NCBI GenBank assembly: GCA_012934845.2 | Contig: WNNJ02000050.1 | Coordinates: forward strand, 62,001 to 126,000 | Direction of reading: 5' to 3' | Length of the DNA: 64,000 bases | DNA from: Pomphorhynchus laevis | Taxonomy: Eukaryota > Acanthocephala > Palaeacanthocephala > Echinorhynchida > Pomphorhynchidae | Shown here: piece by piece, positions 34,328 through 44,949 of the stretch | Layout of the letters: each line of letters opens with the position of its first letter | Numbering within the stretch: position 1 is the stretch's first letter | Translations under genes and position numbers: made by a program | Notes under the pieces: generated by a model | The model's input: the letters and a program-made list of their open reading frames with translations, nothing else | Told to the model about the DNA's origin: nothing | The model's database searches: none

Positions 34328-34860
34328 TAATAAATGTCTTTCAACTTAACTCTAAAATATTCTTTTATGAGAAAATCGCTGATCCACCTAGAAGGCAACG
34401 AAGAAACTCAATAATGAGACAAGAAGCAAGGCAAACTTTCATGTGGAACTTGATCGAGGACTCTTGAAAAATTAATAAAATTTACATCAATTGAATTGCC
34501 AAAACTGAGTGCATCAGTCAACGTTTCGCGAGCAGATAGTAAATTAGACAGACATGATCTACCGTGACGAAATCCGTGCTTGGAATACTCTATGGCTCCA
34601 CGAGTGTTTAAGTAACTCCAAATTCTACGAGCGACTAATTCTTCAAGAACTTTGCACATCGAACTCGTCAGGTTTATAGGTCTATAATCACTACAAGAAG
34701 TCGCTATCATTTTCTTTGGAACAGGAACAGTAATCGCAGATTTCCACAAGTTAGGCACACATCTAGTGATAACTCTATTTTGAAAGATATCCACAAGGAA
34801 AGGGGGCAAGTAGTTGCGTTCTGTTACAGAGAACATAGGGCCAGAATATTTTGGGATTAC
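34328..34860 (-). mobile_element. Element F (CR1/L2-like), RT fingers
   Basis: A 142-codon frame holds FQNRVITRCVPNLWKSAIT, VPVPKKMIATSCSDYRPIN, LTSSMCKVLEELVARRIW, KHGFRHGRSCLSNLLSAR and INFSRVLDQVPHESL (motif A, with Ser/Asn changes), then a frameshift to SRWISDFLIKEYFRVKL. This is the N-terminal half of a CR1/L2-type RT. The palm follows at 30,013 on the other side of the gypsy block. Upstream of 34,860 no endonuclease is readable. Confidence 0.85.
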
Positions 34861-34869
34861 GGTTCACTC

Positions 34870-35260
34870 CGCTGACGATTACAAATTCAATTTTATCGCG
34901 TTTTTAAGCTTTTAATCTAGAACAAAGATTTCTCGCATATCTATAACTTGCAATGATTTCGGGACGTGAGCGAGATAACTTCCATAAATGCTTTCGAATA
35001 TTAAGGTATGAGGCCTCGATCAATCCATATAGGAAGGTGAACTACTTGAGAGATCGCACTTGATTATAATAAAGAACTCTCCTCGTTTGCATAATTTATT
35101 ATGCCTATACATAGAATTTTATGGCACTAATGCAATTTTAACAGAATATGTTTATTATGCTAGATTTCTATATTCAAGAACCCTTTATTTTTCAAGATAA
35201 ATAAACACGTTTTCCATATATTAAATTAGGTTGCTGCATATAGTAATCAGGATATAGATA
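34870..35260. other. AT-rich region upstream of the putative first exon of cdc6
   Basis: No protein or RNA gene is visible. If exon 1 at 35,261 is correct this holds the promoter and 5' UTR of cdc6. I see no TATA box or other element that I could call with confidence. Confidence 0.3.
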
Positions 35261-35390
35261 ATGAAGAAAGGTCGAAAATCGTCAAAGATACCAACTAAAC
35301 CTAATCGCAAATCAACTGCAAAAGTATCACCCGTTCAATTAGCTGACAAACCATCTAAACCCAAAGCAGAAAATTCGTCAATAAATAATG
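35261..35390 (+). CDS. cdc6: Putative first exon of cdc6
   Basis: ATG at 35,261 opens a 43-codon basic peptide (MKKGRKSSKIPTKPNRKS at the start, SP and KPSKPKAE motifs further on) and ends in a donor AATG|GTAATA in phase 1. Exon 2 at 49,625 begins with GT and thus completes a glycine codon (G+GT) in the correct frame. A lysine-rich, disordered start with possible CDK sites and nuclear signals is what CDC6 N-termini look like. The support is phase, composition and strand; the 14.2-kb distance makes it less than certain, and a different first exon closer to exon 2 cannot be excluded. Confidence 0.5.
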
Positions 35391-35569
35391 GTAATAATTT
35401 ATATCATTTCATTTACAAGATTTTTTAATTCTTTACTTTAATTCAATTTTAAATTCAATTGTTTATTTAGTTCATTTTGTTTAGAAAATATTTTAACGGA
35501 TGGTATTAATTATGATTTATAATTATGATACAATCATAATATTAATTATATTTCATAATTATGGTATTT

Positions 35570-35745
35570 AACCATGATCTTTTGGTAATCATGATCTTAT
35601 GGTAATCTTGATCTTTTGGTAATCTTGATCTTATGGTAATCATGATCTTATGGTAATCGTGATCTATGGTAATTATGAACTGGTGGTAATCATGATCTTA
35701 TGGTAATTATGATCTTGTGGTAATCATTATCTTATGGTTGCGTTC
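35570..35745. repeat. Minisatellite, unit about 17 bp (tggtaatcatgatctta)
   Basis: About ten imperfect copies of tggtaatcatgatctta with variants. It begins after a palindromic AT-rich block (35,500-35,560) and ends at the 3' tail of the family B copy, so it may be the expanded insertion site. Confidence 0.9.
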
Positions 35746-35756
35746 TAAAAAATAAA

Positions 35757-37495
35757 AAAGATTTATTTAACGTGGCAAATGCGTGCCAGCGCACGCTTAC
35801 ATAACCATAACAAAACAAAAATGTAAATCATGTGTCGAAAAGGTGTGAACGAGGGAGGTGTTTGAATGGGATAAATGAGAGAGCGCGGCGGACGTCGATA
35901 GGGAGTTGATTCCATGCGAGTGAGGCGGGGACGATGAAGGATCGGAGCCATAGTTGTTGGAGTAATTGGAAACGTGGAGTAAAAGGGTATGATGGGAACG
36001 CAGCGATAGCGAGGTGGGGCGAGTGTCGACTAAGAAAGGAAGGTTGATGAACGATGAAGAGCCGACAGCGATGAGACGAAAAGTTACGAGAAGGCGGAGT
36101 TTGATGCGGATGTGGATGGTGGGCCAGGAGAGTTGGGCAAAATATGTGGATATGTGGTCGAAGCGACGGAGACGAAAGAGCACTCGAACGGCGGTGTTGA
36201 TTATTCGTTGTAGTGGTAGGATGATGGATTTTGGAGAATTGGCGAAAAGGCTAAGGCAGTAATCGATTTTAGTGAAAAGAAGCGATGAAAGAAGAGACAT
36301 ACAAGAACGGAAGTCGATAAGGGGGCGGATACGGCGGATGTCACGAAGAATTAAGTTAGACGAGCGGACCTTGTCACGGACGAAGGGTTTAAGGGAAAGG
36401 TGATCATCGAAATGGAAGCCTAAGAAAGTGAGATTGTGGACTATGGGGATGATCGATGAGGCAAAATATACAGTGGGAGGAGATATGTTTGGTTTACGGT
36501 GGAGGATCCACATTATTTTAGACTTGTCGGGATTTAGAACGAGATGGAGATTGGAGAGACGTTCGTAGATAGAAGAAAGACAGTTGAAGGCAGAATTGCC
36601 GATATCGTGTATGCGATGTGTGGTGGCATGAGCATATATGAGGATGTCATCGGTGTGTTTCATGAGGTTAAAGGAAAAAGGTTTGATAAACGGCGAGAGA
36701 TCGCCAAACAGAAGAGAGAAAAGCAGGGGACCTAGGACTGAACCTTGTGGGACCATGCAAAATATAAGAATGGGATGGGAGGATGATGAATTAGAACAGA
36801 CGCGAAAGGAACGGTCGGATAGATATGAGGCAAACAATGCTACAGTGGTAGAAGAAAAGCCGTAATCATAACGAAGGCGATACAGGAGGACGGAGTGGTC
36901 GACAATGTCGAAGACGGAGGAGAGGTCGAGGGAGATGAGAACACTATATAGAGCCTTGTCTCGAGATGAGTAAGTCGTTGTAAACTTTCATGCAGGCGAT
37001 TTCTGTGGAGTGATTAGAACGGAAAGCGGATTGTAAAGGAGGGTACAGATTGGATGACGAGAGATAAGCGTCGATCTGTATTAAGATGAGGCGTTTTAAG
37101 AGCTTAGAAAGAGTAGGGAGTAGTGAAATGGGGCGATAGCTAGAAGGAAGTGAGGGGTCGAGCGATTGTTTTTTAAGGAGGGGACGAACGATTGCGGATT
37201 TCCAGTGTGAATGGAAGATACGACTGCAGATGGACGAGCTAAACAAAGTTGTGAGAAAAGGGTATATCCATGAGCATATCGATTTAAGTATGTGGGTGGG
37301 CAGGGGATCGGCAGGTGAGGTTTTGCTGGGCAAGGACATAAGGACAGATGATACTTCTGTAGGTGATACAGGGAGAAGATGAAAGAGTTCCGGAAGGATG
37401 AGAGTAGACTGGGCAGAGTGGGATAAGATGGAGACCGGGGTGTGAGAGAGCAACGTGGATACTTTAGTCTGGAGAAATGACGAATAATCATGGGG
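35757..37495 (-). mobile_element. Family B CR1-like retrotransposon, 5'-truncated
   Basis: Two minus-strand frames (36,944-37,504 and 35,797-36,837) are joined by a one-base frameshift near 36,960. They encode RT from the connector (NPHDYSSFLQTKVSTLL) through SSYRPISLLPTLSKLL, SAFRSNHSTEIACMKVYNDL, VPQGSVLGPLLF and HTDDILIYAHA to the C-terminus. The catalytic YADD reads HTDD, and the Gly before VPQG is altered, so the enzyme is dead. It ends with the hairpin (35,771-35,808). Protein similarity to family A is about 60-70 percent by eye, so B is a separate family. Confidence 0.92.
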
Positions 37496-38185
37496 ATTAT
37501 TCATGTAGATAAGCTAGTATTTCTAGGTATTCACTTCGGCAATAACCTGCATCTCGATCCCTTCATTCGTGATAAAACTAGGTCTTCAAATATTCTTCTC
37601 CGTGATATTTGTATCGTTAGAAATTATCTAGATTTTAGTTCATATAAATCTCTTATCTCCTCCCTTCTTTTCCCTCGTATTGATTGCTTTCTTAGCCTTC
37701 TCATCTTCTCTTCAAAGTCATCCCTTAACCCTCTTCAACGCCTCATTAACACTGCGGTGCGCATCCTTTTTCGACTTCGTAAATACGATCATATCTCCTC
37801 CTATTTATAAAAACTTGGATGGCTAAGTATTGAACATCGCGTTCGTTTTTGTCTGCTTTGTCTAACTTATCGCATTCTCCATTGTAATTCCCCTTATCTC
37901 TATCTGCCAACTCTAAGTGAATTTCGCTCTTTTCTACTCACATACGTTCCTGTGCTTCTCTTCTGCTACACGTACCTCTTCACTCAACCAACTTCGGCCG
38001 TCGATCCCTACATATCACTGCTCCTCTTCTTTGGAATTCCTTACCTGATCATCTGCGATCATCATCCTCACTACAATTTTTCAAAAAGCAACTAAAATCG
38101 ATGCTACTAAACGATTAACTTGTTTAATCTGTTTCGCTTTTGTGGGCTTGTAAGCACACAGTTTGTGTACATTTACCACATTAAA
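37496..38185 (+). mobile_element. CR1-like retrotransposon 3' end (third subfamily), 5'-truncated
   Basis: The + strand encodes DKLVFLGIHFGNNLHLDPFI, RDKTRSSNILLRDI, SLISSLLFPRIDCFLSLL and LNPLQRLINTAVRILFRL, the RT C-terminal region of the A/B group, then decayed frames and a 3' end with hairpin (38,142-38,179). Its hairpin inner stem is ACACA/TGTGT. It meets the B copy head to head at 37,495; the join gaataatcatggggattatt is itself partly palindromic. Confidence 0.88.
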
Positions 38186-38186
38186 A

Positions 38187-40140
38187 AACTTTCCTACTCC
38201 TGTTTTGCTCTTCGCCGATCTCATATCAACCTACCACGTACCAAATACAACTCCTTCTTACAGCATAAAATCATCACTTCATTAAACTCTAAGTCTCTTT
38301 GGCATACTTTTAACTCAATCCTTTCTCGCTCCTCTTCGTCTTGCAACTTAAATCCCCATGATTATTCGTCATTTCTCCAGAGCAAAGTATCCACGTTGCT
38401 CTCTCACACCCTGTCTCCATACTATCTTACTCTTTCCCGCCTCGCCTCATCCACCCGGAAATCTTTCATCTACTCCATGTCTTACCTGCCGAAGTATCAT
38501 CTGTCCTCATGACGTTGCCCAACAAAACCTCACCTGCTAATCTTCTGCCTTTCACCATACTTAAATCAATATGCTCATTGATATTCCCTTTCCTCACCAT
38601 CTTGTTTAACTCGTCCATCCGCGGTCGTATATTCCTTTAACACTGGAAATCACAATGGTTTATCCCCTCCTTAAGAAACAAGTGCTCGACCCCTCCCTTC
38701 CTTCAAGCTATCTCCCTATTTCACTTCTCCCTGCACTTTCTTAGCTCTTAGAGCGCCTTACCATAATACAGATCAACGTTTATCTCTCTTGATCCAATCT
38801 GCGCCCTCGATTCCAATCCGCTTTCCGCACTTATCACTCCACATAAATCGCCTCAATGAAAATTTACAATGACCTACTAATTTCTCGTGACAAGGCTCTA
38901 TATAGTGCTCTCATCTCCCTCGACCTCTCCTCCGTCGTTGACATCGTCGACCTCTCCATCCACCTTTCTCGCCTTCGTTATGATTACGGCTTTTCTTCCT
39001 CCTCCGTAGTATAGCTTGCTCATATCTATCCTACCGTTCTTTTCGCGTCTGTTTAAATTTATCATACTCCACTCCCCTCCCTATTTTCTGCGAGGTTCCA
39101 CAAGGTTCAGTCCTAGGTTCGCTGCTTTTCTCTCTTCTACTTGGCGATATCTCTTCGTTTTATCAAACATTACTAATATAACGTCATGTAAACGCCGAGG
39201 ACATTTTCGTCTATGCTTATGCATCCTCCCATCGCATACACGATATCGCAATTTCTGCCTCTAACTGTCTTTCTTCTATCTTCAAACCTCTCTCCCATCT
39301 TCATCTCGTTCTAAGCACAAACACTCCAAAATAATGTGGATTATACCCCCGTCAACCTAACATATCTCCTCTCCATCTATCTTCTGCCTAATGAATCATC
39401 CGGATAGTCCAAAATCTCACTTTCTTAGGATCCCATTTCGATGATCACCTTTTCTTTATACCCACCGTCCGCGACAAGGTCGCTCGTCTAACTTAATTCA
39501 CTGTGACATCCGCCGTATCCGTCCCCTTTTCGACTTCCGTTCTTGTTTGTCTCTTCTGTCATCGCTGTTTGTCTCTTCTGTCATCGCTGTTTGTCTCTTC
39601 TGTCATCGCTGTTTGTCTCTTCTGTCATCGCTGTTTGTCTCTTCTGTCATCACTTATCTTCCTTTAAATCGATTACTGCCTCAACGCGTCATCATCTCCG
39701 CCGTTAGAGTGCTCTTACGTCTCCGTCGATTTGACAACACATCTACATATCTGGCACAGCTATTCTTACCCACCATCTACATCCGCATCTAACTCCGCCT
39801 TCTCGTTACTTTTCGTCTCATCGTTGCCGGCTTTCCATCGTTCATCCACCTCCCTTTCTTAGACGACACTCGCCCCATTTCTCTATCGCTGCGTATTCAG
39901 CATTCCCTCTTACTCCACGTTTCCAATTATTCTTATACCTACAGTCTTTGATCCTTCCTCGTCGCCGTTCCCCTTGCCTGGAATCAGCTTCCTTTCGGCG
40001 TCCGCCGCACTCCTTCCTTTATCACATTCAAATTCCTCCACCGTCCCCACCTTCTCGACACATGATTTAGACTTTTTTCTTTTTCTTCGTGGTTATGTAA
40101 GTGTGCCCCATCACGCATTTGCCACGTAAAAATAAATCTA
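38187..40140 (+). mobile_element. Family B CR1-like retrotransposon, 5'-truncated, heavily decayed
   Basis: It starts directly after the tail of the previous element with ALRRSHINLPRTKYNSFL, continues through SLWHTFNSILSRSSSSCNL and NPHDYSSFLQSKVSTLL, decayed RT motifs (FCEVPQGSVLG near 39,090), the thumb, and a 3' end with hairpin (40,088-40,126) and ccacgtaaaaataaat. It is closely similar to the B copy at 35.8 kb but has many small changes, and a minisatellite has grown within its coding region (39,546-39,655). Confidence 0.9.
39546..39655 (+). repeat. Minisatellite 5 x 22 bp inside the dead RT
   Basis: Four identical copies of a 22-bp unit (tttgtctcttctgtcatcgc plus tg) and a fifth that diverges at its end. 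The unit is the RT segment encoding (C)MSLLSSL in the sister copy at 36.3 kb, which has it once, so the expansion happened after insertion. Confidence 0.95.
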
Positions 40141-40144
40141 TTTT

Positions 40145-40500
40145 TATATTCGTTTAGCTGCTGATTAAATAGAGATAAGTTGTTTTTAATTGGTTGAGCA
40201 CATATCTATAAAAGTCGGGTTGTAATAGTCGGGTTGTAACTTATAATAATTCGAACAAGAGATTAATATAAATAACGAAGACCATAGGGTTGGCATCCTA
40301 AGAACATACATCGTCTTAGTAAAAAACATCATTGGAAGGCACTTGCGGATCGTCGCCTCAAAGTATGATTCTCACGCAATATTATCCGGAAATACCATTC
40401 CGAGAATTCGAATACTCGGATACAGGCCGTTATCGAATACAAGCCGTTAATTCGAATACAAGCCGTTATCGATAAGGCCATGAATGGACTTTTGGGGCTT
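40145..40500. other. Stretch with short direct repeats, no gene
   Basis: Contains three copies of a word like cgaatacaagccgttat between 40,425 and 40,480. No frame shows a family motif. Confidence 0.4.
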
Positions 40501-40501
40501 G

Positions 40502-41831
40502 TCGGTTTGGTTCTCCCAAGCAAATAAAAAATCTTTTGGCTTATTTTAAGCAGTATAAATATGCGTATCGACTATGCCAATTTTATTTTGTAGAAACCAA
40601 GTTGAGTATAAAAAACATATTTTAATTAAAATAAAAATACAATTAAAAATTAAATTAAATCTCAAATATAAGAGCGTTGTGGTTAAAAAAATCACATAAA
40701 ATGCTCATTACATATCTTAACATGACTGGTAAGTTTGAGCTTTAAATAATGCATATTCACAGTAAAATTTGTATTATTAATTTTTCGTCAAAAAAGTAAG
40801 TTAAAATTAAAAAATCTCAAAATTTTTAAGCACAAATACAAACTTTTGTATTGCTATTATAAACTAATTTTTATGATTTATAATATACTATAATTTGATC
40901 AACCATGCTCTTAAATATTTGACGATATTCAATTTTACATTTTTTTAAATATTTGGAAGTATTATTTAAAAAAATAATTTTTAAATTTCATAACCAATAT
41001 CAGAGTATATTGCTCAAAATATTCACATAAAATATATATGATACATCTCGATAAATTAGTTGTGTTTGGGTATAAATAATGCATCTTCATTAGAAAATAA
41101 TTGAAATAGTTTTATCATATTTTGCTATTTGCCTCTCCCCCCATTCGTTAACAAAATAATGATTTCAAATGATAAATATATTATTCTTTAAAATAATCAC
41201 ATTTTAGCAAAATCGCGAATGAGAGTGATTAATTTTTCAAATAAATTTTGTCCGCGATTCCTGTGTCGCCATAGAAATTCAACTAGATAGGAATCCGGCA
41301 TTTGTCTATATGTTCCACATTCCAGCTTGTTCCGTCTTTTTAGCTGATTCCACATGATTTCCACTGTATGTGTGTGGTGGTCCTCTTCCGATACAAATTT
41401 CTCACTGTGATTAACGGTGTAATGCTGAAAATTGTATCCGTCCATTGAATCTAGCCCGCTGTAACCCTTCCACATATCTGACAGAATAATGCTGTCAGGT
41501 TGTATGAACGCCTTAATACACGCTTTTAATGTTTCAGATGTACGACTATCCACAGCAACGAGAAATACCTCCTTAGTTTCGCGGCAAATACCCCCGAACA
41601 CCCATTGTTGTGGGTACACCTTAAATTGTACATGTCAATATGTGGAAGGGTTACATCGCTCTTATATTTGAGATTTAATTTAATTTTTAATTGTATTTTT
41701 ATTTTAATTAAAATATGTTTTTTATACTCAACTTGGTTTCTACAAAATAAAATTGACATAGTCGATACGCATATTTATACTGCTTAAAATAAGCCAAAAG
41801 ATTTTTTATTTGCTTGGGAGGACCAAACCGA
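40502..41831 (-). mobile_element. Merlin-type DNA transposon with 175-bp terminal inverted repeats
   Basis: The left end (40,502-40,676) and right end (41,657-41,831) are inverted repeats of 175 bp with only two differences, starting TCGGTTTGG. Between them the minus strand encodes a Merlin/IS1016-type transposase remnant (41,197-41,640). Merlin TIRs are usually much shorter, so these long ones may have arisen by extension. No convincing 8-9-bp target duplication flanks the element. Confidence 0.85.
41197..41640 (-). pseudogene. Merlin/ISXO2-like transposase, C-terminal part
   Basis: A 140-codon frame reads YPQQWVFGGICRETKEVFLV, SIILSDMWKGYSGL (second catalytic Asp) and HHTHTVEIMWNQLKRRNKL (catalytic Glu), then LVEFLWRHRNR. 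This matches the DDE domain of Merlin and the bacterial IS1595/ISXO2 group. The N-terminal part with the zinc/HTH region and the first catalytic Asp (D-E-S/T) is missing: its place is taken by the inverted repeat. Without it this copy cannot make an active transposase. Confidence 0.88.
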
Positions 41832-41959
41832 GAAGACCCGGAGTTTTTTAAGTTGGGTGTGAATTATGTATAATTTGAACATATTCAACTTTAGTCATTG
41901 CATGATGTCCATTTTTTCATATTGCTTACCTCTCCGTATGAATAATATTGCTCGATCTT

Positions 41960-43660
41960 CAATAATTAATTACGATGAAAGAATCGCTATATTGTTTGCA
42001 TATTTGACACACATTGAGTTAGTGCAACTTACTAAAAAAATCATCACAGACATACAAAAAAGTATTGGGGATAATATGCTTCTTTGCGGAACACCAACTG
42101 AAACCCGCTTTGGCTCGGAATATACATTATAATGATGTACAGTTTGTATTTGCCAGTTTGGTAATAAACGAGTAAACGTAAACATTACGACGAAACTTCA
42201 TTTTCTAATTTTGAAATCTAAAGTCTGTGATTTACTAAGTCGAATGCTTTTCTTAGATCTACTCGAATTATCTGATCAATAGGTTAAAATTATTTATTTG
42301 AGAGTTAGAGAATAGATTGCCTAAGCGACAGTAAAGCTTTTGATGTGCTACCACCTGGCTAAAAAATGCAAATTGATTTTTCTCAAAGTATTCACTATTA
42401 TTGGATAAATTCTGTGCGAAAATATCTTTTTTTATTATTTTAGCTGGACACGGTAAGAGGCTGATTGGCATGAAGCAATCTTTCAAAGAGGTTTTCCATT
42501 CTTAAAAATTAGCACTATCTTAGAACCTTCAAAGATTAAAAATATGACCAGAATTGAATATATAAGAAACAATTTGCTAGCGGAATAGATAATTTCTCTG
42601 ACAGCGCCTTTATAGCGTGTAAAGGTGAACCTAGACCGAATGCGATGTTCGATTTAGCAGAAAAAAAATATTGAAACAGTCTTCGTGGAAAATTTAAACT
42701 ACATTATCTGAACTGCCTATAAAGCCCTTCGATAGCCCTTTGAGAGTATAAAACTCTTAACCTTACTTTTAGGCTGTTCATACTACTTTAATCTACCTTT
42801 TCGGAAGAACTTGTCTTTTTTAATTTGTAATTCCTTAACTAATGGGGGACATCTACTTGGGATCTCGAGAATTAATTTTTAATATGCGCTTTGGAATGCA
42901 AATCGAAACACATGATTCCACCAATTTCGATAGCTCCTTAACGTTCCACATCGTGTTATTTCTTGCTGAACAGAGTACTGTATAAACTGCACTCCGGAAA
43001 CGGAAAGATGATGATCTCTTCATTCAAAAACTGTATTACTAGAAATGGCTTCTCTTCGAATCAATTAATGTGGAAAGGCCATAACTAAGAATGATCAGAA
43101 TCCCCTAACGGTGATCCATTAATGACGCAGATAAAGTATGCTTTGAAGTTTGTAAAGAATTTATGAAGAGGTACCTCTTGCGGTAAAAATTACAGGATAT
43201 AGCAAACCGTGTTCATTCGCCATTACATCTAGTTATGGTTTATTTTAATTACCTGATAGGATAAAATGTTGGTTGTACGATTCTAATTTTACTAAAATAT
43301 ATGATAATGATTTAAGAGCAATTTCGCAATTTCCCAGTGATCATGGATACTTACAACACTTACTATAATTTACTGAATCATACCTAAATTTACTTGAACA
43401 TAGAAAGCGACACCTCCACTGATTTTACGATGTCAATGAGCAGGGAAAATAAGTAGATTTTAGATGTGCAATTTTTTGAGTTAAATCCGATAACCGAAAT
43501 ATCTAGGTAATATTGACTTGAACAAACGGCAAGAACATAAAGTTTGTTAGCGCTATAAAGGTAAAAAGAAGATACTTTAGTACATTTTGAGTAGTTTCCG
43601 TTTTCTCCGTTCATATGATTTATGTTATAAGACGTTTTCAGCGTACCTGCAGGCAACGCA
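41960..43660 (-). mobile_element. Decayed non-LTR retrotransposon (endonuclease and RT)
   Basis: From the right: ANKLYVLAVC and, one frame over, SGGVAFYVQ (43,390-43,560, endonuclease), a poorly readable connector, then SKIVLIFKNGKP, CFMPISLLPCPAKIIKK (fingers, 42,400-42,540), then VSVGVPQRSILSPILF (motif B, with Arg for Gly) and VKYANNIAILSS (motif C, YADD decayed to YANN). Every segment is in a different frame. CR1/L2- or Jockey-like; clade not determined. Confidence 0.75.
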
Positions 43661-43664
43661 AGCG

Positions 43665-44940
43665 CACCTGGAAATTTTCTATGTGAAAAATTCTCACAAT
43701 CTTCCTTACGCCAGCTAAGTCTAACCTAGATGCTTTGGAACGTATTCTTGGGAGATAAATCAGGAAACATTCTGACCTTATTTACAACTTTTCCAAACGA
43801 AGAACATCACATACTTACTCATAACTTAAGAAAGCGACTTTAAGAAGGCGTGGAGTGTTATTGGTTAAAGATTGTCGTTTACTATGGAGTCTTACAGCGG
43901 ATAGTAACACAACGTCGGTAAATTCCGCTTTGAGATTTTGTTTGACCTTATGAATATAATGATTGAGAATTAATTTCAGTGTTGTGATTTAGACGATCTT
44001 GCGTTGCTGCTGAATTAGATTATTATATGATGAAAATAATATAATATTTACACAACGCTCTCTCGATAGCTTTCGTTTGTGAGCTGAACGCGACACTATA
44101 ATGTACATGAGAAAACTTAAGGTTGCTGGAAACTTTTATCTAGACTTTGAAGGTGGTGCATTCGTACTACGAAAAAATCCTTAATGCAATCAAGATAGTT
44201 CTAGATAGGTAGATTCATTTCTAGATGTGTCTAGAATATTTTTATATTAAAATAATAAATAAAGTTTATCAATTAATATTTTATTAACTAATTTGGTTTC
44301 ATTTTAAATATATAAAGCCACACCTTAATAAAATAAATCTTATAAAAGGCCACGGGAAATTTGGGTTATCTTAACAATACCGTGATTTTAAGACCCTTTT
44401 TCGTGTGCTACATTGATGATTTTGTTAATTTATGGTTTTGTTAATTGATGGCTTTGCTTGAAAAATAATTGTAATTGTATTTTATTGTAATTTAAAATAA
44501 AATATAATTTAATAATCTTATAATTTTATAATTTATAGATAAGCAGATAACTACATAGATTTACTTGTGTCAGTATTTAGGTGTTAATGAATGAAGGTCA
44601 TGAATCTCATAAGGGCGAAACAAGTGTCTAACGTTGTGTTTGCATTCGATTAAGCTTGATTTTAGTTCATTGGAATACTGGGCGCACCCGTACAGCAAAT
44701 AGATGTAGTTCGTTCCCAGTTTTAATCTTAAACTTTCTGAAATTTAAATTGAATCCATCGTGGATCCTTGGCTCCTTTTCAAATTATTTAACTTAAATAA
44801 GGGTACTGCTTATTTAATATTAAATAAGGTTAAATAAGCAGTTCTAAAGATATCATTTGTTCAATAAATTAAAGATTAATTAACAATTATGATAGGTTAA
44901 GTTGTATAATAGACAGTTATTGTAATATAAAATACTATAA
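43665..44940. other. AT-rich stretch without recognisable gene; nested palindrome at 44,805-44,842
   Basis: No protein motif was found. Bases 44,805-44,817 pair perfectly with 44,830-44,842, and the space between begins another small palindrome. The rest is AT-rich with many stops. Confidence 0.4.
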
Positions 44941-44949
44941 TCGGGCAAT

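Noticed and set aside
23590-35745. CRISPR arrays at 23.6 and 35.6 kb
   Set aside because: The units are 15-17 bp, follow each other directly without unique spacers, and drift gradually; they are minisatellites.
40502-41831. Bacterial IS1595 insertion or contamination
   Set aside because: The same transposase fold occurs in animals as Merlin, and the element is AT-rich and embedded in eukaryotic repeats.
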